From Xylocopilactobacillus apis (GTDB lineage: Bacteria; Bacillota; Bacilli; Lactobacillales; Lactobacillaceae), in the NCBI RefSeq assembly GCF_033095965.1, contig NZ_AP026801.1, forward strand, positions 1,074,001 through 1,138,000: a stretch of 64,000 bases of DNA. Direction: 5' to 3'. Numbering within the stretch: the stretch's first letter is position 1; each line of letters opens with the position of its first letter. A program made the translations under genes and the position numbers. Under the pieces are notes generated by a model. It worked only from the letters and a program-made list of their open reading frames with translations, was not told where the DNA came from and made no database searches. This document shows, piece after piece, positions 9,377 to 18,540 of this stretch.

Positions 9377-10531
9377 CTAAGTAAAGATTCGAACGCCGAA
9401 TGACGGCATAAAATCTGCCGTTATTCGATCAATTTTAATGTTGGTACCTGGACGCAATGCGTTAAGATACTGATTATTTCCCAAATACAAAGCAACATGA
9501 TAAGTTGCACCTTGAGCACCCCAGAATAAAAGATCTCCCGGCTGAAGCTGATTAAGTCCCACTTTAACTCCTGCTGATTCTTGCGGTACAGTCCAAGAAC
9601 CAATATTTTGTCCAGTAACCTGCTGAAATACGTATTGCATTAATCCTGAACAATCAAAGCTATTTGGTCCTTTGCCATCCCAAACGTAAGGTTTGCCTAA
9701 TTGCGCCTTTGCCGCTAAAATAACTTGATTAATGGCCTGCTGTTTAGTTTTGCCATTTAAAATAACTCGGGAACGCTTTGGAGTGATAGATTTAACGACT
9801 GTAGAAGGCAGCCATCCTCCATCACTTAGTTCATACCAAATAGTGTTGCCGTTTAAAACAGTTGAGTTCACTTCAACAATTGCACCTACATTTGCCCGAT
9901 AAATACCTGCAGAATAGAAATTACTGTCATAATAAATTGGTGAATTTTTAACCACTTTTAATGCTGCAAAATTTGGATCCCAGATTTCCGCAGAAGTTAA
10001 TGGAAAACTAGTATTGGTGACCTTAACATAAGCCCCAGAAATCCATTGGTTTTTTCCGACTTGATACCAAGAATTTCCCTGTTTATCAAGAGCTTTTTGA
10101 GAAAAAGTCCATGATGTTCCGTGTTTTAACGTTTGACCCGTTCTTTGGCGAGTAACTTGATAACTATTCCAAACGGCAATACTATATCCAGGAACATAAT
10201 TTATTTTCGCGATTCCTTTATTGATAATCTCTGATTCAGTTGGTGTCGCACCTTGACTGCTGGAAACCCAGAGATTGTTTCCTACTTGATACCAACTTGT
10301 CCCTTGAGCTGTTTTAACTGCTGAATATTTCCAAGCACTTCCGTCAGCTAACTTTCTTCCAGTTTTTTTCTTATTTAAACCATACCCTTGCCATAATTCG
10401 ACTCCATAGCCAGGAATATAGTTAATAGTAATAACTCCCTGATTTACTGCTGCTTGGACTGGCTGTTCTAAATTAGAAAATCCTAAAGCAAATAACATGA
10501 TAAATAATAAGGTGATTTTTTTTCTTTTCAT
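9377..10531 (-). CDS. Secreted NlpC/P60 peptidoglycan endopeptidase with SH3-like repeats
   Basis: 384 residues. A Sec signal peptide (MKRKK, then a hydrophobic stretch, cleavage likely near VQA-A) is followed by two related wall-binding repeats of about 65 residues (INYxPGYxxxxW ... SWYQVGxNxW), a further SH3-like segment (about 190-250) and a C-terminal NlpC/P60 domain. The catalytic Cys is in FDCSGL and the His in YHVALYLG, with a polar third residue probably supplied by NQYLN. Such enzymes cut the gamma-D-Glu-diamino acid bond in stem peptides. There is no clear Shine-Dalgarno; an extended -10 box lies just 7 bp before the ATG. Confidence 0.92.
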   Translation of the reverse strand: MKRKKITLLFIMLFALGFSNLEQPVQAAVNQGVITINYIPGYGVELWQGYGLNKKKTGRKLADGSAWKYSAVKTAQGTSWYQVGNNLWVSSSQGATPTESEIINKGIAKINYVPGYSIAVWNSYQVTRQRTGQTLKHGTSWTFSQKALDKQGNSWYQVGKNQWISGAYVKVTNTSFPLTSAEIWDPNFAALKVVKNSPIYYDSNFYSAGIYRANVGAIVEVNSTVLNGNTIWYELSDGGWLPSTVVKSITPKRSRVILNGKTKQQAINQVILAAKAQLGKPYVWDGKGPNSFDCSGLMQYVFQQVTGQNIGSWTVPQESAGVKVGLNQLQPGDLLFWGAQGATYHVALYLGNNQYLNALRPGTNIKIDRITADFMPSFGVRIFT

Positions 10532-10538
10532 GTAATTA

Positions 10539-10547
10539 AGTATATCA
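10539..10547 (-). promoter_or_regulatory. Extended -10 promoter of the NlpC/P60 gene
   Basis: On the minus strand TGATATACT is followed by 7 nt and then ATG. With no Shine-Dalgarno site, the transcript may be leaderless. No good -35 box is visible. Confidence 0.5.
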
Positions 10548-10569
10548 CGTACTTTTAGTTAGTAACATC

Positions 10570-10598
10570 TTGAAATTAACGAACAAATGTTCTAAAAT
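10570..10598 (+). promoter_or_regulatory. SOS-controlled promoter of umuC-yolD with LexA (DinR) box
   Basis: TTGAAA (10570-10575), a 17-bp spacer and TAAAAT (10593-10598). The spacer holds CGAACAAATGTTCT (10580-10593), matching 13 of 14 positions of the Gram-positive LexA consensus CGAACRNRYGTTYC. LexA bound here would block RNA polymerase. Confidence 0.9.
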
Positions 10599-10623
10599 TC
10601 TTATTTAGAATGGAGGACATGAA

Positions 10624-11916
10624 ATGTATGACTATTCAAATGAACCGCATCATGTAATTTTTGTCATTGATTCCAAATCTTTTTATGCCAGCGTTGAAGC
10701 AGTGGATCATCAAAAGAATCCTCTAGCTGATCCCATCATTGTTGTTTCAAAAGGAGATAATATTGGCGGAGGAGGACTAGTTCTTGCAACAAGCCCCACA
10801 GCTAAACAGATGTTTGGATTGAAAACAAACGTTTCTCGGATTAAAGATATTCCCAATGATCCACGTTTAATAATTTATCCCCCTCGCATGAATCGCTATA
10901 TTGCCAAAAATATTGAAATTAATAATATTTTTCGAAATTTTGCAGCAAATGAAGATCTTCATCCCTACTCAATAGATGAGTCTATTTTAGATCTGACAAA
11001 TTCTTGGAATCTCTATGGCAAAACTGTTGATGAGGTCGCCCGCAAAATTCAACAAGAAGTTAAGAAAAAAACCGGAATTTATACAACAATTGGAATTGGT
11101 GATAATCCAACCCAAGCTAAAATTGCTCTCGATATATATGCCAAAAAGAATCCCTCTTTTCTAGGAGAAATTCATTATGAAACGGTTGAAACTTATCTCT
11201 GGCCGCTTAATAATTTATCTGATATTTGGAGCATCGGCAAAAAAACAGCACAAAAATTAAATAATTTAGGAATCTATTCTTTAAAAGATCTGGCTCACTT
11301 TGATCCTTATATTCTGCAAGATAAATTTGGTGTGATTGGTTCTCAGCTTTACGCATTATCTTGGGGAATTGACCGCTCAGTTTTGGGACATTACCAAGAA
11401 CCTAAATCTAAAAGTATCGGTAATTCACAAGTTTTACCGTATGATTACACTCAAATTAAAGAACTTAGGATTGTTTTTCGAGAACTAGCAGATCAAGTGG
11501 CATCTCGTCTTCGCAAACAGGGTTATTTGGCCGGATGTATTAGCGTATCATTTAATGATTCAACCCGCAGTAATAACAGTAGATCTAAGCAAAAACAAAT
11601 CGAACCTACAAATAATTCGTCAATAATCGCTGATGAAGTTGAAAAACTTTTTAAAAGTGCTTGGAGCGGTGAACAAGTTCGATATGTCGCTGTTTATTCG
11701 ACTGATTTAACACGTTCAAGTAAAACGCAGACTAATTTATTTCTATCAGATGTTGAAAAAAATAAGAACGATTATTTAGATAATACGATCGATCAAATTA
11801 GACAAAAGTTCGGATTTACTAAACTAGTAAGAAGTACCTCTCTAAAAACCGGCGGGACTGCAATTAAAAGAGCCGGACTTGTTGGTGGACATGCTGGAGG
11901 AAACGCATATGAATAA
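10624..11916 (+). CDS. Y-family translesion DNA polymerase (UmuC/UvrX type)
   Basis: 430 residues. The palm carries Asp16 (VIDSKSFYASVEA) and the Asp118-Glu119 pair (YSIDES), the metal-binding carboxylates of Y-family polymerases. A helix-hairpin-helix-like thumb (WSIGKKTAQKLNNLGIYSLKDLA) and a little-finger domain follow. The start ATG at 10624 has GGAGG 7 nt upstream. The promoter carries a LexA box, so DNA damage should induce it. It overlaps yolD by 8 bp, the usual pairing in Firmicutes, where YolD is thought to partner the polymerase. Confidence 0.95.
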   Translation: MYDYSNEPHHVIFVIDSKSFYASVEAVDHQKNPLADPIIVVSKGDNIGGGGLVLATSPTAKQMFGLKTNVSRIKDIPNDPRLIIYPPRMNRYIAKNIEINNIFRNFAANEDLHPYSIDESILDLTNSWNLYGKTVDEVARKIQQEVKKKTGIYTTIGIGDNPTQAKIALDIYAKKNPSFLGEIHYETVETYLWPLNNLSDIWSIGKKTAQKLNNLGIYSLKDLAHFDPYILQDKFGVIGSQLYALSWGIDRSVLGHYQEPKSKSIGNSQVLPYDYTQIKELRIVFRELADQVASRLRKQGYLAGCISVSFNDSTRSNNSRSKQKQIEPTNNSSIIADEVEKLFKSAWSGEQVRYVAVYSTDLTRSSKTQTNLFLSDVEKNKNDYLDNTIDQIRQKFGFTKLVRSTSLKTGGTAIKRAGLVGGHAGGNAYE

Positions 11917-12307
11917 ATATCCTAATTATAGTTCTAAAAAACGCGATCAGTTTCTCCATGACTTTAAAGACCGGGGAATGATGCGGTGGTTTGGTTTTTA
12001 TTTATCAGATCATAGCTTAGCAATTAGAAAACAAAAAAAGCAAGAACATCAAATTCTTGCCCAAAAGCACCATCTTCAAATGAGCTTTTCTGAAATAGCT
12101 GAAACTATTTCTCTTGCGTTAGTTCATCAGAGTCAGGTGATAATTGAAAAAAATGATACTGAAATTAAAAATGGTGAGATGATTGATTCTGCTCAAATTA
12201 AAGGATTTATTCAAGGATACTCAGATGATGGATTAGTAGTTGACGAGCAAGAAATTCCCTATCAAGAAATTAAATATTTAACTCTATATCAGGGAACAAA
12301 ATCCTAA
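11909..12307 (+). CDS. YolD-like family protein
   Basis: 132 residues from the ATG at 11909, which has GGAGGAA 6 nt upstream; the longer in-frame start at 11879 is disfavoured. The sequence opens MNKYPNYSSKKRDQFLHDFKDRGMMRW and has YolD-like features (DRGMxxW near the start and IKGFIQGYSDDGLVV ... IPYQEIKYLTL later). It overlaps umuC by 8 bp and shares its SOS promoter. It ends 2 bp from the convergent anchored-protein gene with no terminator between them. Confidence 0.85.
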   Translation: MNKYPNYSSKKRDQFLHDFKDRGMMRWFGFYLSDHSLAIRKQKKQEHQILAQKHHLQMSFSEIAETISLALVHQSQVIIEKNDTEIKNGEMIDSAQIKGFIQGYSDDGLVVDEQEIPYQEIKYLTLYQGTKS

Positions 12308-12308
12308 A

Positions 12309-13040
12309 CTACTTTAAACCAGTTTGATTTTTAGCTGTCAATTTGTTTGCGGTAAATACAAAAGTTACGTTAGCTGTCTTAGAATCTGATGGATTAGTAT
12401 TTAAATTCGAAGAAAAAATTGCAGTTTTAAATGTCTTTTTACTGGAAATGCTTTCGGTTAGACCATTAGGTTCGCCGAACTCTTTGATAACTTCATCATA
12501 AGTCGTTCCATTTTTGATGTTATTAAAATCGGATAGGCTAATTTTTTTCGGACGATCTACTTTAAAACCAACAATTGCCTTTGAAACTGCCCGCTGATTA
12601 GTAAAAGAAATACTTAAGCTAATACTATCCGATGTTTGTTTTCGAATATAAGTCCAATTTGCATAAGATGAAGTTGTCCCTTTGATAGTATTGGTTGTTA
12701 AATTAGTTGGTTTCCCTAATAATTTTTCAGCTTCGCTTAAAGTCGATCCTTTACTGTTTTTCTCGCTGGTATCAGCTACTTTTATTTTATTAAATTGTGA
12801 TTTAGTAGGTTCTTTCTTTAAAAATTTCCCTTTTGTAATACTTGATTTCACCTTGGAGTTTGATGATTTATTAGAATTGCTGGTTGATTTTTTGACTACT
12901 TTATTAGTGCTATTACTAGACTGACTCTTATTATTGTTTTTACCAGTTAGTTTAACAATGCCAAATATCACAACTAAAGCAACAATTACTGCGGCAACTG
13001 CCATAATAATCTTATTTTTCTGATCCTTTTTTGGATTCAT
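12309..13040 (-). CDS. Membrane-anchored extracellular protein with two BLIP/DUF3862-like repeats
   Basis: 243 residues: an N-in single helix (about 11-32), a Ser/Asn/Lys-rich linker (about 33-75) and an exported part with two units of the form STLSEAEKLLGKPTNL and TTYDEVIKEFGEPNGLTES, the helix-GxP pattern of BLIP/SmpA-like folds (DUF3862). It has no lipobox; the helix itself is the anchor. The function is unknown; such proteins are common on lactobacillus surfaces. The Shine-Dalgarno GGAGAATT precedes the ATG. Confidence 0.7.
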   Translation of the reverse strand: MNPKKDQKNKIIMAVAAVIVALVVIFGIVKLTGKNNNKSQSSNSTNKVVKKSTSNSNKSSNSKVKSSITKGKFLKKEPTKSQFNKIKVADTSEKNSKGSTLSEAEKLLGKPTNLTTNTIKGTTSSYANWTYIRKQTSDSISLSISFTNQRAVSKAIVGFKVDRPKKISLSDFNNIKNGTTYDEVIKEFGEPNGLTESISSKKTFKTAIFSSNLNTNPSDSKTANVTFVFTANKLTAKNQTGLK

Positions 13041-13045
13041 TTATA

Positions 13046-13858
13046 TTAATTCTCCTTTATTTTCCAGTGATTAATTGGACCATATTTATGACCCACTAAA
13101 ATAGAATCAGCTAATGCTCGATGAGTATTTTCGTTAGCTGTCATTATTGCCTGACGAATATTTTCGCCTTTAGCAAGTTCTGCCGTAATTATTGCAGACA
13201 GTGTATCACCTGTCCCATTAATTCTTTTTGTATCGATATAGCTATTTTCAATCCAAAAAGAACTACCGTCTTCTAACAAGACATAATCACGAACAACCTT
13301 TTGCTGACTATCAAAAGCATGAGATCCCTTAAGCATAATATTTTTTGCACCCCAAGAACGAAGCTTAGAAGCTGCCTTAATAATCATAGAATCATCTTTG
13401 ATATCCATTTCAGTCAACCTTTCGGCCTCTTTGAAATTAGGGGTTAAAATTGTTGCTAAAGGGAGCAGCTTCGACCTTAACATATCAATCCCAGGGTCGT
13501 CCATTAAAATGGCCCCGTGTTTTGAAACAATAACTGGATCAACAACCAACGGGCCCAAATCATACTTTTGGTATTCTTTAGCAACCAGTGAAATTAAAGG
13601 CGCATCGGCAAGCATTCCAGTCTTTGCAGCTCTAATCTTAAAATCAGCTGCTAAGTTTTTAAATTCCGCCTGAATAAAATCTTCCGGCAGATTACAGCGA
13701 TTAAAAACTCCATAAGAATTACCTGCTACGGCTGCAGTTAAAACAACTAATCCATAAACTTTGCGCTTAAAGAAAGAATGGAGATCTGCTTCCATTCCCG
13801 CCGAGCCATCTGAATCGGATCCAGCAATTGTCAAAGCCTGCGGAAAATCATTTTCCAT
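13046..13858 (-). CDS. pdxK: Pyridoxine/hydroxymethylpyrimidine kinase (ThiD/PdxK family)
   Basis: 270-residue ribokinase-fold kinase. The N-terminal substrate motif is TIAGSDSDGSAGMEADL and the C-terminal anion hole and catalytic base are in NGTGDTLSA. VDPVIVSKHGAILM matches the conserved PdxK/ThiD core. No thi genes are nearby, so B6 salvage is more likely than thiamine synthesis, although the sequence alone does not separate them. It starts 2 bp after the DegV stop and is probably co-transcribed with it. Confidence 0.85.
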   Translation of the reverse strand: MENDFPQALTIAGSDSDGSAGMEADLHSFFKRKVYGLVVLTAAVAGNSYGVFNRCNLPEDFIQAEFKNLAADFKIRAAKTGMLADAPLISLVAKEYQKYDLGPLVVDPVIVSKHGAILMDDPGIDMLRSKLLPLATILTPNFKEAERLTEMDIKDDSMIIKAASKLRSWGAKNIMLKGSHAFDSQQKVVRDYVLLEDGSSFWIENSYIDTKRINGTGDTLSAIITAELAKGENIRQAIMTANENTHRALADSILVGHKYGPINHWKIKEN

Positions 13859-13860
13859 TA

Positions 13861-14751
13861 TTAATCTCCACTTAACAAAACTTTATCATAATCCATAAGC
13901 CATGTTACCCCGATTGATTTATCACCTAAATGGGTTCCAACTACTGGGCCAAAATAACTAATTTCATATGAAAAGTCAGGATATTTTTCTTTTAAATTTT
14001 GCATCCACCGCTCAGCTTCTTCCTCATCGTTACCTTGAATTACCAATACCTTAATTGGATAATCCAGTTTAGAAACATCACGCTGAAACAGCTCTTCAAT
14101 CCTTGCATTAGCTCTTTTAATTGAACGAACCTTTTCAAAAGCTACGATCTTGTGGCTGTCGTCATCAAAAGTAAGCAGAGGTTTAATCTTAAGCACATTA
14201 CCAATAAAAGCTCCGGCATTCGATAAACGCCCGCCTTTAACTAAGTTTTGAAGATCATTGACAATAAAATATTCACCGATAGAAGCTCTTATTTTCTTTA
14301 AATTATCAATTATCTGTTCAGGATCGGATTGATCGCCATCTTTTTCGATTTGTTTAGCGGCATAAAGAACTAAATGTCCCATTAAACGAACGGTAATCCA
14401 AGAATCAAAAACGTATACTTTCGGTCCTTTAAAACTTTTCAATTCTGATTTCAAATTGGAGACAAAACCAGAAATTGTTGATGTAATATGGATACTGATG
14501 ATTGCATCGCAACCCTCATCTGCTAATTTCCGATATCGATCTATGGTTTCCGCAATACTTGGCTGCGAAGTTTTAGGCAATTTTTTACTTGTTTTTAACT
14601 TGTCATAAAATTCAGCCGTTGAGATATCTTCGCCTTCGTGATAAGTCTTCCCACCAATTTCAACTGGAATTGACACTACTTCAATATTATATTTTTTTAT
14701 TTCTTCAGGAAATAAAGTTGAGCTGCTATCTGTCACTAAGCCGATTTTCAT
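13861..14751 (-). CDS. DegV family fatty-acid-binding protein
   Basis: 296 residues with the DegV hallmarks: VTDSSSTL near the start, LKTSKKLPKTSQPS for the lipid carboxylate pocket, and GGRLSNAGAFIGNVLKIKPLL. DegV/FakB proteins present fatty acids to the kinase FakA, which is not in this window. The Shine-Dalgarno AGGAG lies about 8 nt upstream. A promoter TTGGTT-17-TATAAT precedes it, and pdxK follows after 2 bp. Confidence 0.92.
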   Translation of the reverse strand: MKIGLVTDSSSTLFPEEIKKYNIEVVSIPVEIGGKTYHEGEDISTAEFYDKLKTSKKLPKTSQPSIAETIDRYRKLADEGCDAIISIHITSTISGFVSNLKSELKSFKGPKVYVFDSWITVRLMGHLVLYAAKQIEKDGDQSDPEQIIDNLKKIRASIGEYFIVNDLQNLVKGGRLSNAGAFIGNVLKIKPLLTFDDDSHKIVAFEKVRSIKRANARIEELFQRDVSKLDYPIKVLVIQGNDEEEAERWMQNLKEKYPDFSYEISYFGPVVGTHLGDKSIGVTWLMDYDKVLLSGD

Positions 14752-14779
14752 ATAAAATACTCCTTAAAAAACTTTATTT

Positions 14780-14808
14780 ATTATACAAGATTTACAAAAT
14801 CAAACCAA
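14780..14808 (-). promoter_or_regulatory. Promoter of degV-pdxK
   Basis: Minus strand: TTGGTT (14803-14808), 17 bp, TATAAT (14780-14785), about 30 bp before the degV start. Confidence 0.7.
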
Positions 14809-14863
14809 ACTACCAACAAAATAATATAAACTAGTTATACAAACAATTAAGAAAGAGACAATT

Positions 14864-16558
14864 ATGAGTTTTGACGGAACCTTTATTCACAGTTTAATTA
14901 AAGAACTTAAACCTTCAATAGCAGGTGGCAGAATTACTAAAATTCAAATGCCATCATCTTTTGAAATTATTCTAACAATTCGCCAGCAGCGAAAAAATCG
15001 TAACCTTGAAATCTCAATCCATCCAGAATTTCAACAAATAAATCTTACTAACCAGTCGTTCCTTGCCCCTACGCGTCCTTATCCTTTTACAATGATTCTC
15101 AGAAAATATTTACAAGGAGCACAAATTAAAGAATTAGAACAAATTGGTAATGACCGCATTGTACTAATTCATTTGACTAATATCAATGATTTAGGCGATA
15201 AAATGGATTTTTCCTTAGTTGCTGAAATGATGGGAAGAAGAGCTAATGTCCTGCTTGTCGACGAAAAAAGCGAAAAAATCATCGATCTTTTAAAAAGAGG
15301 AAATATTGATACTGACCAAAAAAGAGTTTTGGTTCCCGATTTTCCTTATGAACTACCCGAATTACAGCAAAAATTAAACCCTTTTGATTATTTAACAAAA
15401 AGTAATGATTTAACTTTTCCGCGTCCAACAGAAAAAGAAATCAGTGAATTTTTAGCATATTTTCAAGGGCTGGGAAAAGATACCAAAAAAGAATTAGCTT
15501 TTAGAATGTTAAATAAAGATCCAATTAAGGCCTGGCAGGAATTTTTCGAACAGCTTGATCACCCTAACCCGACTATTTATTATGACGATCATAAACAGCC
15601 AGTAAATTTTACGATTTTTCCTTATGAGTCAATTGATCTTACAACCAAATCATTCGCTTCATTTTCTGAATTACTGGATTCATATTTTTCAGAAAAATCA
15701 GCTTTTGCGAGAAACAAACAGGCAGCTCAGTCAATGCTGACGCATGTTGACGGGCTGTTAAAAAAAGATCAGCGTAAACTTTTGAATTTAAAGAAAGATC
15801 TAAAAAAGGCCCAAAATTCAGATAATTACCGAATTAAGGGTGATTTAATTACCATTCATCTTAACGAGATTAAACAAGGATTAAATGAAATTACAGTTGA
15901 AAATAACTACGAACCAGATAGTAAAATCACAATCTCTTTAGATCCCGAACTAAGCCCACAGAAAAATGCTCAAAAATACTACAAAAAATACCGCAAATTG
16001 CAAAATTCGCTCAAACATATTGACCAGCAAGTTAAAAGTACCGAAGAGGAAATCAACTACTTAGAAACAATTCTGACGCAAATTGATTTAGCAGACTACA
16101 ATACTCTTGATGAGATTAAAAATGAGCTAATAAAAGAAAAGTATCTGAAAGTCCAAAATTCTGCTGGAAAACATCACAGATCCGTTAAAAGCAAACCATT
16201 AGAATACATTTCTAGTGACAGGACTAAGATTTTAGTCGGGCGTAATAACATGCAAAATGAAAGGTTAACCCTCCACGACTCTCAAAAAACAGATTATTGG
16301 CTTCACACTAAAAACATTCCCGGATCACACGTCATTATTAAAGATCCAAATCCTAGCGAACAGACCATTTATGAGGGAGCAATGATTGCTGCTTATTATT
16401 CAAAATCCCGCCACTCTGCCCAAGTACCAGTCGATTATGTTCCGATTAAAAATATTAAAAAGCCTAATGGCAGTAAACCAGGGTTTGTTATCTTTACAGG
16501 TCAAAAAACAATCTCTGTTACCCCTGAAGAAAGTCTAATTGATAAACTAAAGGCCTGA
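14864..16558 (+). CDS. rqcH: Rqc2/RqcH homologue (NFACT, FbpA-type)
   Basis: 564 residues. NFACT-N lies at about 1-180, with GNDRIVLI carrying the Asp-Arg pair required for alanine tailing in RqcH. Helical and coiled-coil parts (about 270-420) are followed by a C-terminal NFACT-R domain (YWLHTKNIPGSHVIIKD). The protein binds obstructed 50S subunits and adds Ala tails to stalled nascent chains; older annotations call it a fibronectin-binding protein. Its 3' end overlaps the convergent carB-like gene by 12 bp. Confidence 0.92.
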   Translation: MSFDGTFIHSLIKELKPSIAGGRITKIQMPSSFEIILTIRQQRKNRNLEISIHPEFQQINLTNQSFLAPTRPYPFTMILRKYLQGAQIKELEQIGNDRIVLIHLTNINDLGDKMDFSLVAEMMGRRANVLLVDEKSEKIIDLLKRGNIDTDQKRVLVPDFPYELPELQQKLNPFDYLTKSNDLTFPRPTEKEISEFLAYFQGLGKDTKKELAFRMLNKDPIKAWQEFFEQLDHPNPTIYYDDHKQPVNFTIFPYESIDLTTKSFASFSELLDSYFSEKSAFARNKQAAQSMLTHVDGLLKKDQRKLLNLKKDLKKAQNSDNYRIKGDLITIHLNEIKQGLNEITVENNYEPDSKITISLDPELSPQKNAQKYYKKYRKLQNSLKHIDQQVKSTEEEINYLETILTQIDLADYNTLDEIKNELIKEKYLKVQNSAGKHHRSVKSKPLEYISSDRTKILVGRNNMQNERLTLHDSQKTDYWLHTKNIPGSHVIIKDPNPSEQTIYEGAMIAAYYSKSRHSAQVPVDYVPIKNIKKPNGSKPGFVIFTGQKTISVTPEESLIDKLKA

Positions 16559-18526
16559 TTTTACATTAACAAACAAAGATAATGCTTCTTTTAAGATTAC
16601 CGGATCAGAAAAATAAAATGCCCTCGATAATGATTTATCCAAAGTTAAATCTTCAACTTTTCCATCATCTGTTAGATTAAAAGAGTAAGTCATACACAGT
16701 TGATCTTTTTTTAGTGAAATTTGTTTTAAAAATTCTTCAATATTTCTAACCCCTTGAACAATATTATTTTTGTTTAATTCGATAACTTGTGAACAAACTA
16801 TTTTTGAACCATCGCTAATAACTCCGAACTCAAAAGACTTTTTACTGATCACGGATAATTCATCAATATCAGCTTTAAAATCAACCAGCTCCATTGGAAG
16901 CTGAATAACACTCAAATCTTTAAAATCAAAGTTATCAAATGAGTTATTTAACAACAAAACTTTTTTGTTGTTTTGAACAAGTAATTTAATAATGGACCTT
17001 AAATAATAACGATAGACATTTGAATAATGATCTATTTTTTTTGTATCAAAACGAATGACAATTTGATCGTCTCTAACCAAACACTGATCGCTGACTTCTG
17101 CTTGAACTGGGAAAAATATATTCTGATCTTTATAATTTGGACTTTGCCAATTATTTTCTAACAGCTGATTTTTATTAACAAATACTTCTGAAACACATTT
17201 TAGAATTTCTAGAAATCCCTGGTCGATTTTAGTAATTTCAGCAATATCTTCTAAAAGAAAATCACGCTTAATCGCCTCCAAAATAAAAAATAAGCGAAAA
17301 ATTCTAACGTTCATCATTTGTCTAACTAAATAATTATCTGAAAGTTGAGTTAAATATTTATCGATTTCGCTCTGATGAACTCCTCCCAGCTCGATCAAAG
17401 TATTTCTAATGCCTAATACCAAATTTGATTCCATCATCATAACTAAAGAATTAGCGCGCTTGCGAGATGCGACAGTTAAACTTTTTACTGAAGAATGATC
17501 AACTTCATGATAAGGGCCTACGATCGTAAAGAAATCTAAATCAGAAGCTAACAGGTTAGGATTAGTACGGCTTAATTCTAAAATAGTTCTTCCGCAAGCT
17601 AATTCGACAATAACTTTTGCTAGATTAAGGTGAAAAGTTTTAGTAACGATCAATTCAGAGGTTGTTAAGTCGCTATGAATTGAAAGCACACGAAATTGCC
17701 CAAGATCACTAATAGCAAATCTAATTTGGATAATTGGCGTATTTATTTCTTTCATAATTCGATGAACAATTCGGTCCATCTCATCAATTTCTCTTCTTAA
17801 AAGAGTAACCGCGGGATAAATAACAAGTGAATGATCGCGATGAACTCCTACGGGATCAATTTTTTCATTATGAATCAAAATTCTAATATTTTGATAGCGA
17901 TCCCTTAGTCCAATTACTTCAACTTCTTTATCACCATGAGCAGACTCTTCCAACTGCAAAACAGTATCTTCACCTAAGTTATCTTGAACGGCCTCTAATA
18001 AACTTTCAAAATTATAAAAAAGCCCTAATGATCTGGTTTTCGGACTAATTAACCTTAATCTGGTAGGAAAAGTTAATGCAATGTCTCTAATATTATTATT
18101 CTTATTAGTAATAAGTTTGACACTAGGAAAGTTAACTTGATTTAGTTTAAGAAAATGCTCAGTTTCTTGGCGGTCAGTTAAAATCTTTAATGATTGATAG
18201 CTGGTCCCAACAAATCTGATTTTCTTTCGCTCTTCGGGAAAGTCCGAAAAAAATTGATAAATAAAAGATTGAACCGACTTTCCGCCGGCTAAAGTAAAGA
18301 CAAAATTAATTTTGTTATCGGTGATAAATGACTGAAAGTCTTCAGGATTTAAATCAAACCGCATCTGTTTAATCTTAGAATTAATAATCTTAAAATCAGT
18401 ATTAACCAAAAAAACTTGATCAAATCTCTCGGTCAAAGAATTAACAATTTCCGTTAAAAATTCATTGAGGATTGAATATTTATTGTTATTATTTTTTATA
18501 CTTCCAATTAAAACAATATTACGCAA
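16547..18526 (-). CDS. Degenerate carbamoyl-phosphate synthase large-subunit (CarB) homologue
   Basis: 659 residues against about 1060 for CarB. Recognisable CarB landmarks are VGTSYQSLKILTDR (about 107-119), GDKEVEVIGLRDR (198-210), DPVGVHRDHS (224-233) and SELIVTKTFHLNLAKV (290-305). The Gly-rich ATP loop is replaced by RLISPKTRSLG (157-168), the Glu-x-Asn metal motif reads SIH (282-284), and most of the second synthetase half is absent; ISDGSKIVCSQVIELN resembles a remnant of it. No frameshift or stop interrupts the frame. The start is TTG, 15 bp after the carA-like stop. Catalysis looks impossible by the standard mechanism. Confidence 0.8.
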   Translation of the reverse strand: MRNIVLIGSIKNNNNKYSILNEFLTEIVNSLTERFDQVFLVNTDFKIINSKIKQMRFDLNPEDFQSFITDNKINFVFTLAGGKSVQSFIYQFFSDFPEERKKIRFVGTSYQSLKILTDRQETEHFLKLNQVNFPSVKLITNKNNNIRDIALTFPTRLRLISPKTRSLGLFYNFESLLEAVQDNLGEDTVLQLEESAHGDKEVEVIGLRDRYQNIRILIHNEKIDPVGVHRDHSLVIYPAVTLLRREIDEMDRIVHRIMKEINTPIIQIRFAISDLGQFRVLSIHSDLTTSELIVTKTFHLNLAKVIVELACGRTILELSRTNPNLLASDLDFFTIVGPYHEVDHSSVKSLTVASRKRANSLVMMMESNLVLGIRNTLIELGGVHQSEIDKYLTQLSDNYLVRQMMNVRIFRLFFILEAIKRDFLLEDIAEITKIDQGFLEILKCVSEVFVNKNQLLENNWQSPNYKDQNIFFPVQAEVSDQCLVRDDQIVIRFDTKKIDHYSNVYRYYLRSIIKLLVQNNKKVLLLNNSFDNFDFKDLSVIQLPMELVDFKADIDELSVISKKSFEFGVISDGSKIVCSQVIELNKNNIVQGVRNIEEFLKQISLKKDQLCMTYSFNLTDDGKVEDLTLDKSLSRAFYFSDPVILKEALSLFVNVKSGL

Positions 18527-18540
18527 AGTACTTCACTCTT

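Noticed and set aside
12682-12924. An 80-residue hydrophobic plus-strand frame
   Set aside because: It is the complement of the Ser/Asn/Lys-rich linker of the anchored protein, with no Shine-Dalgarno.
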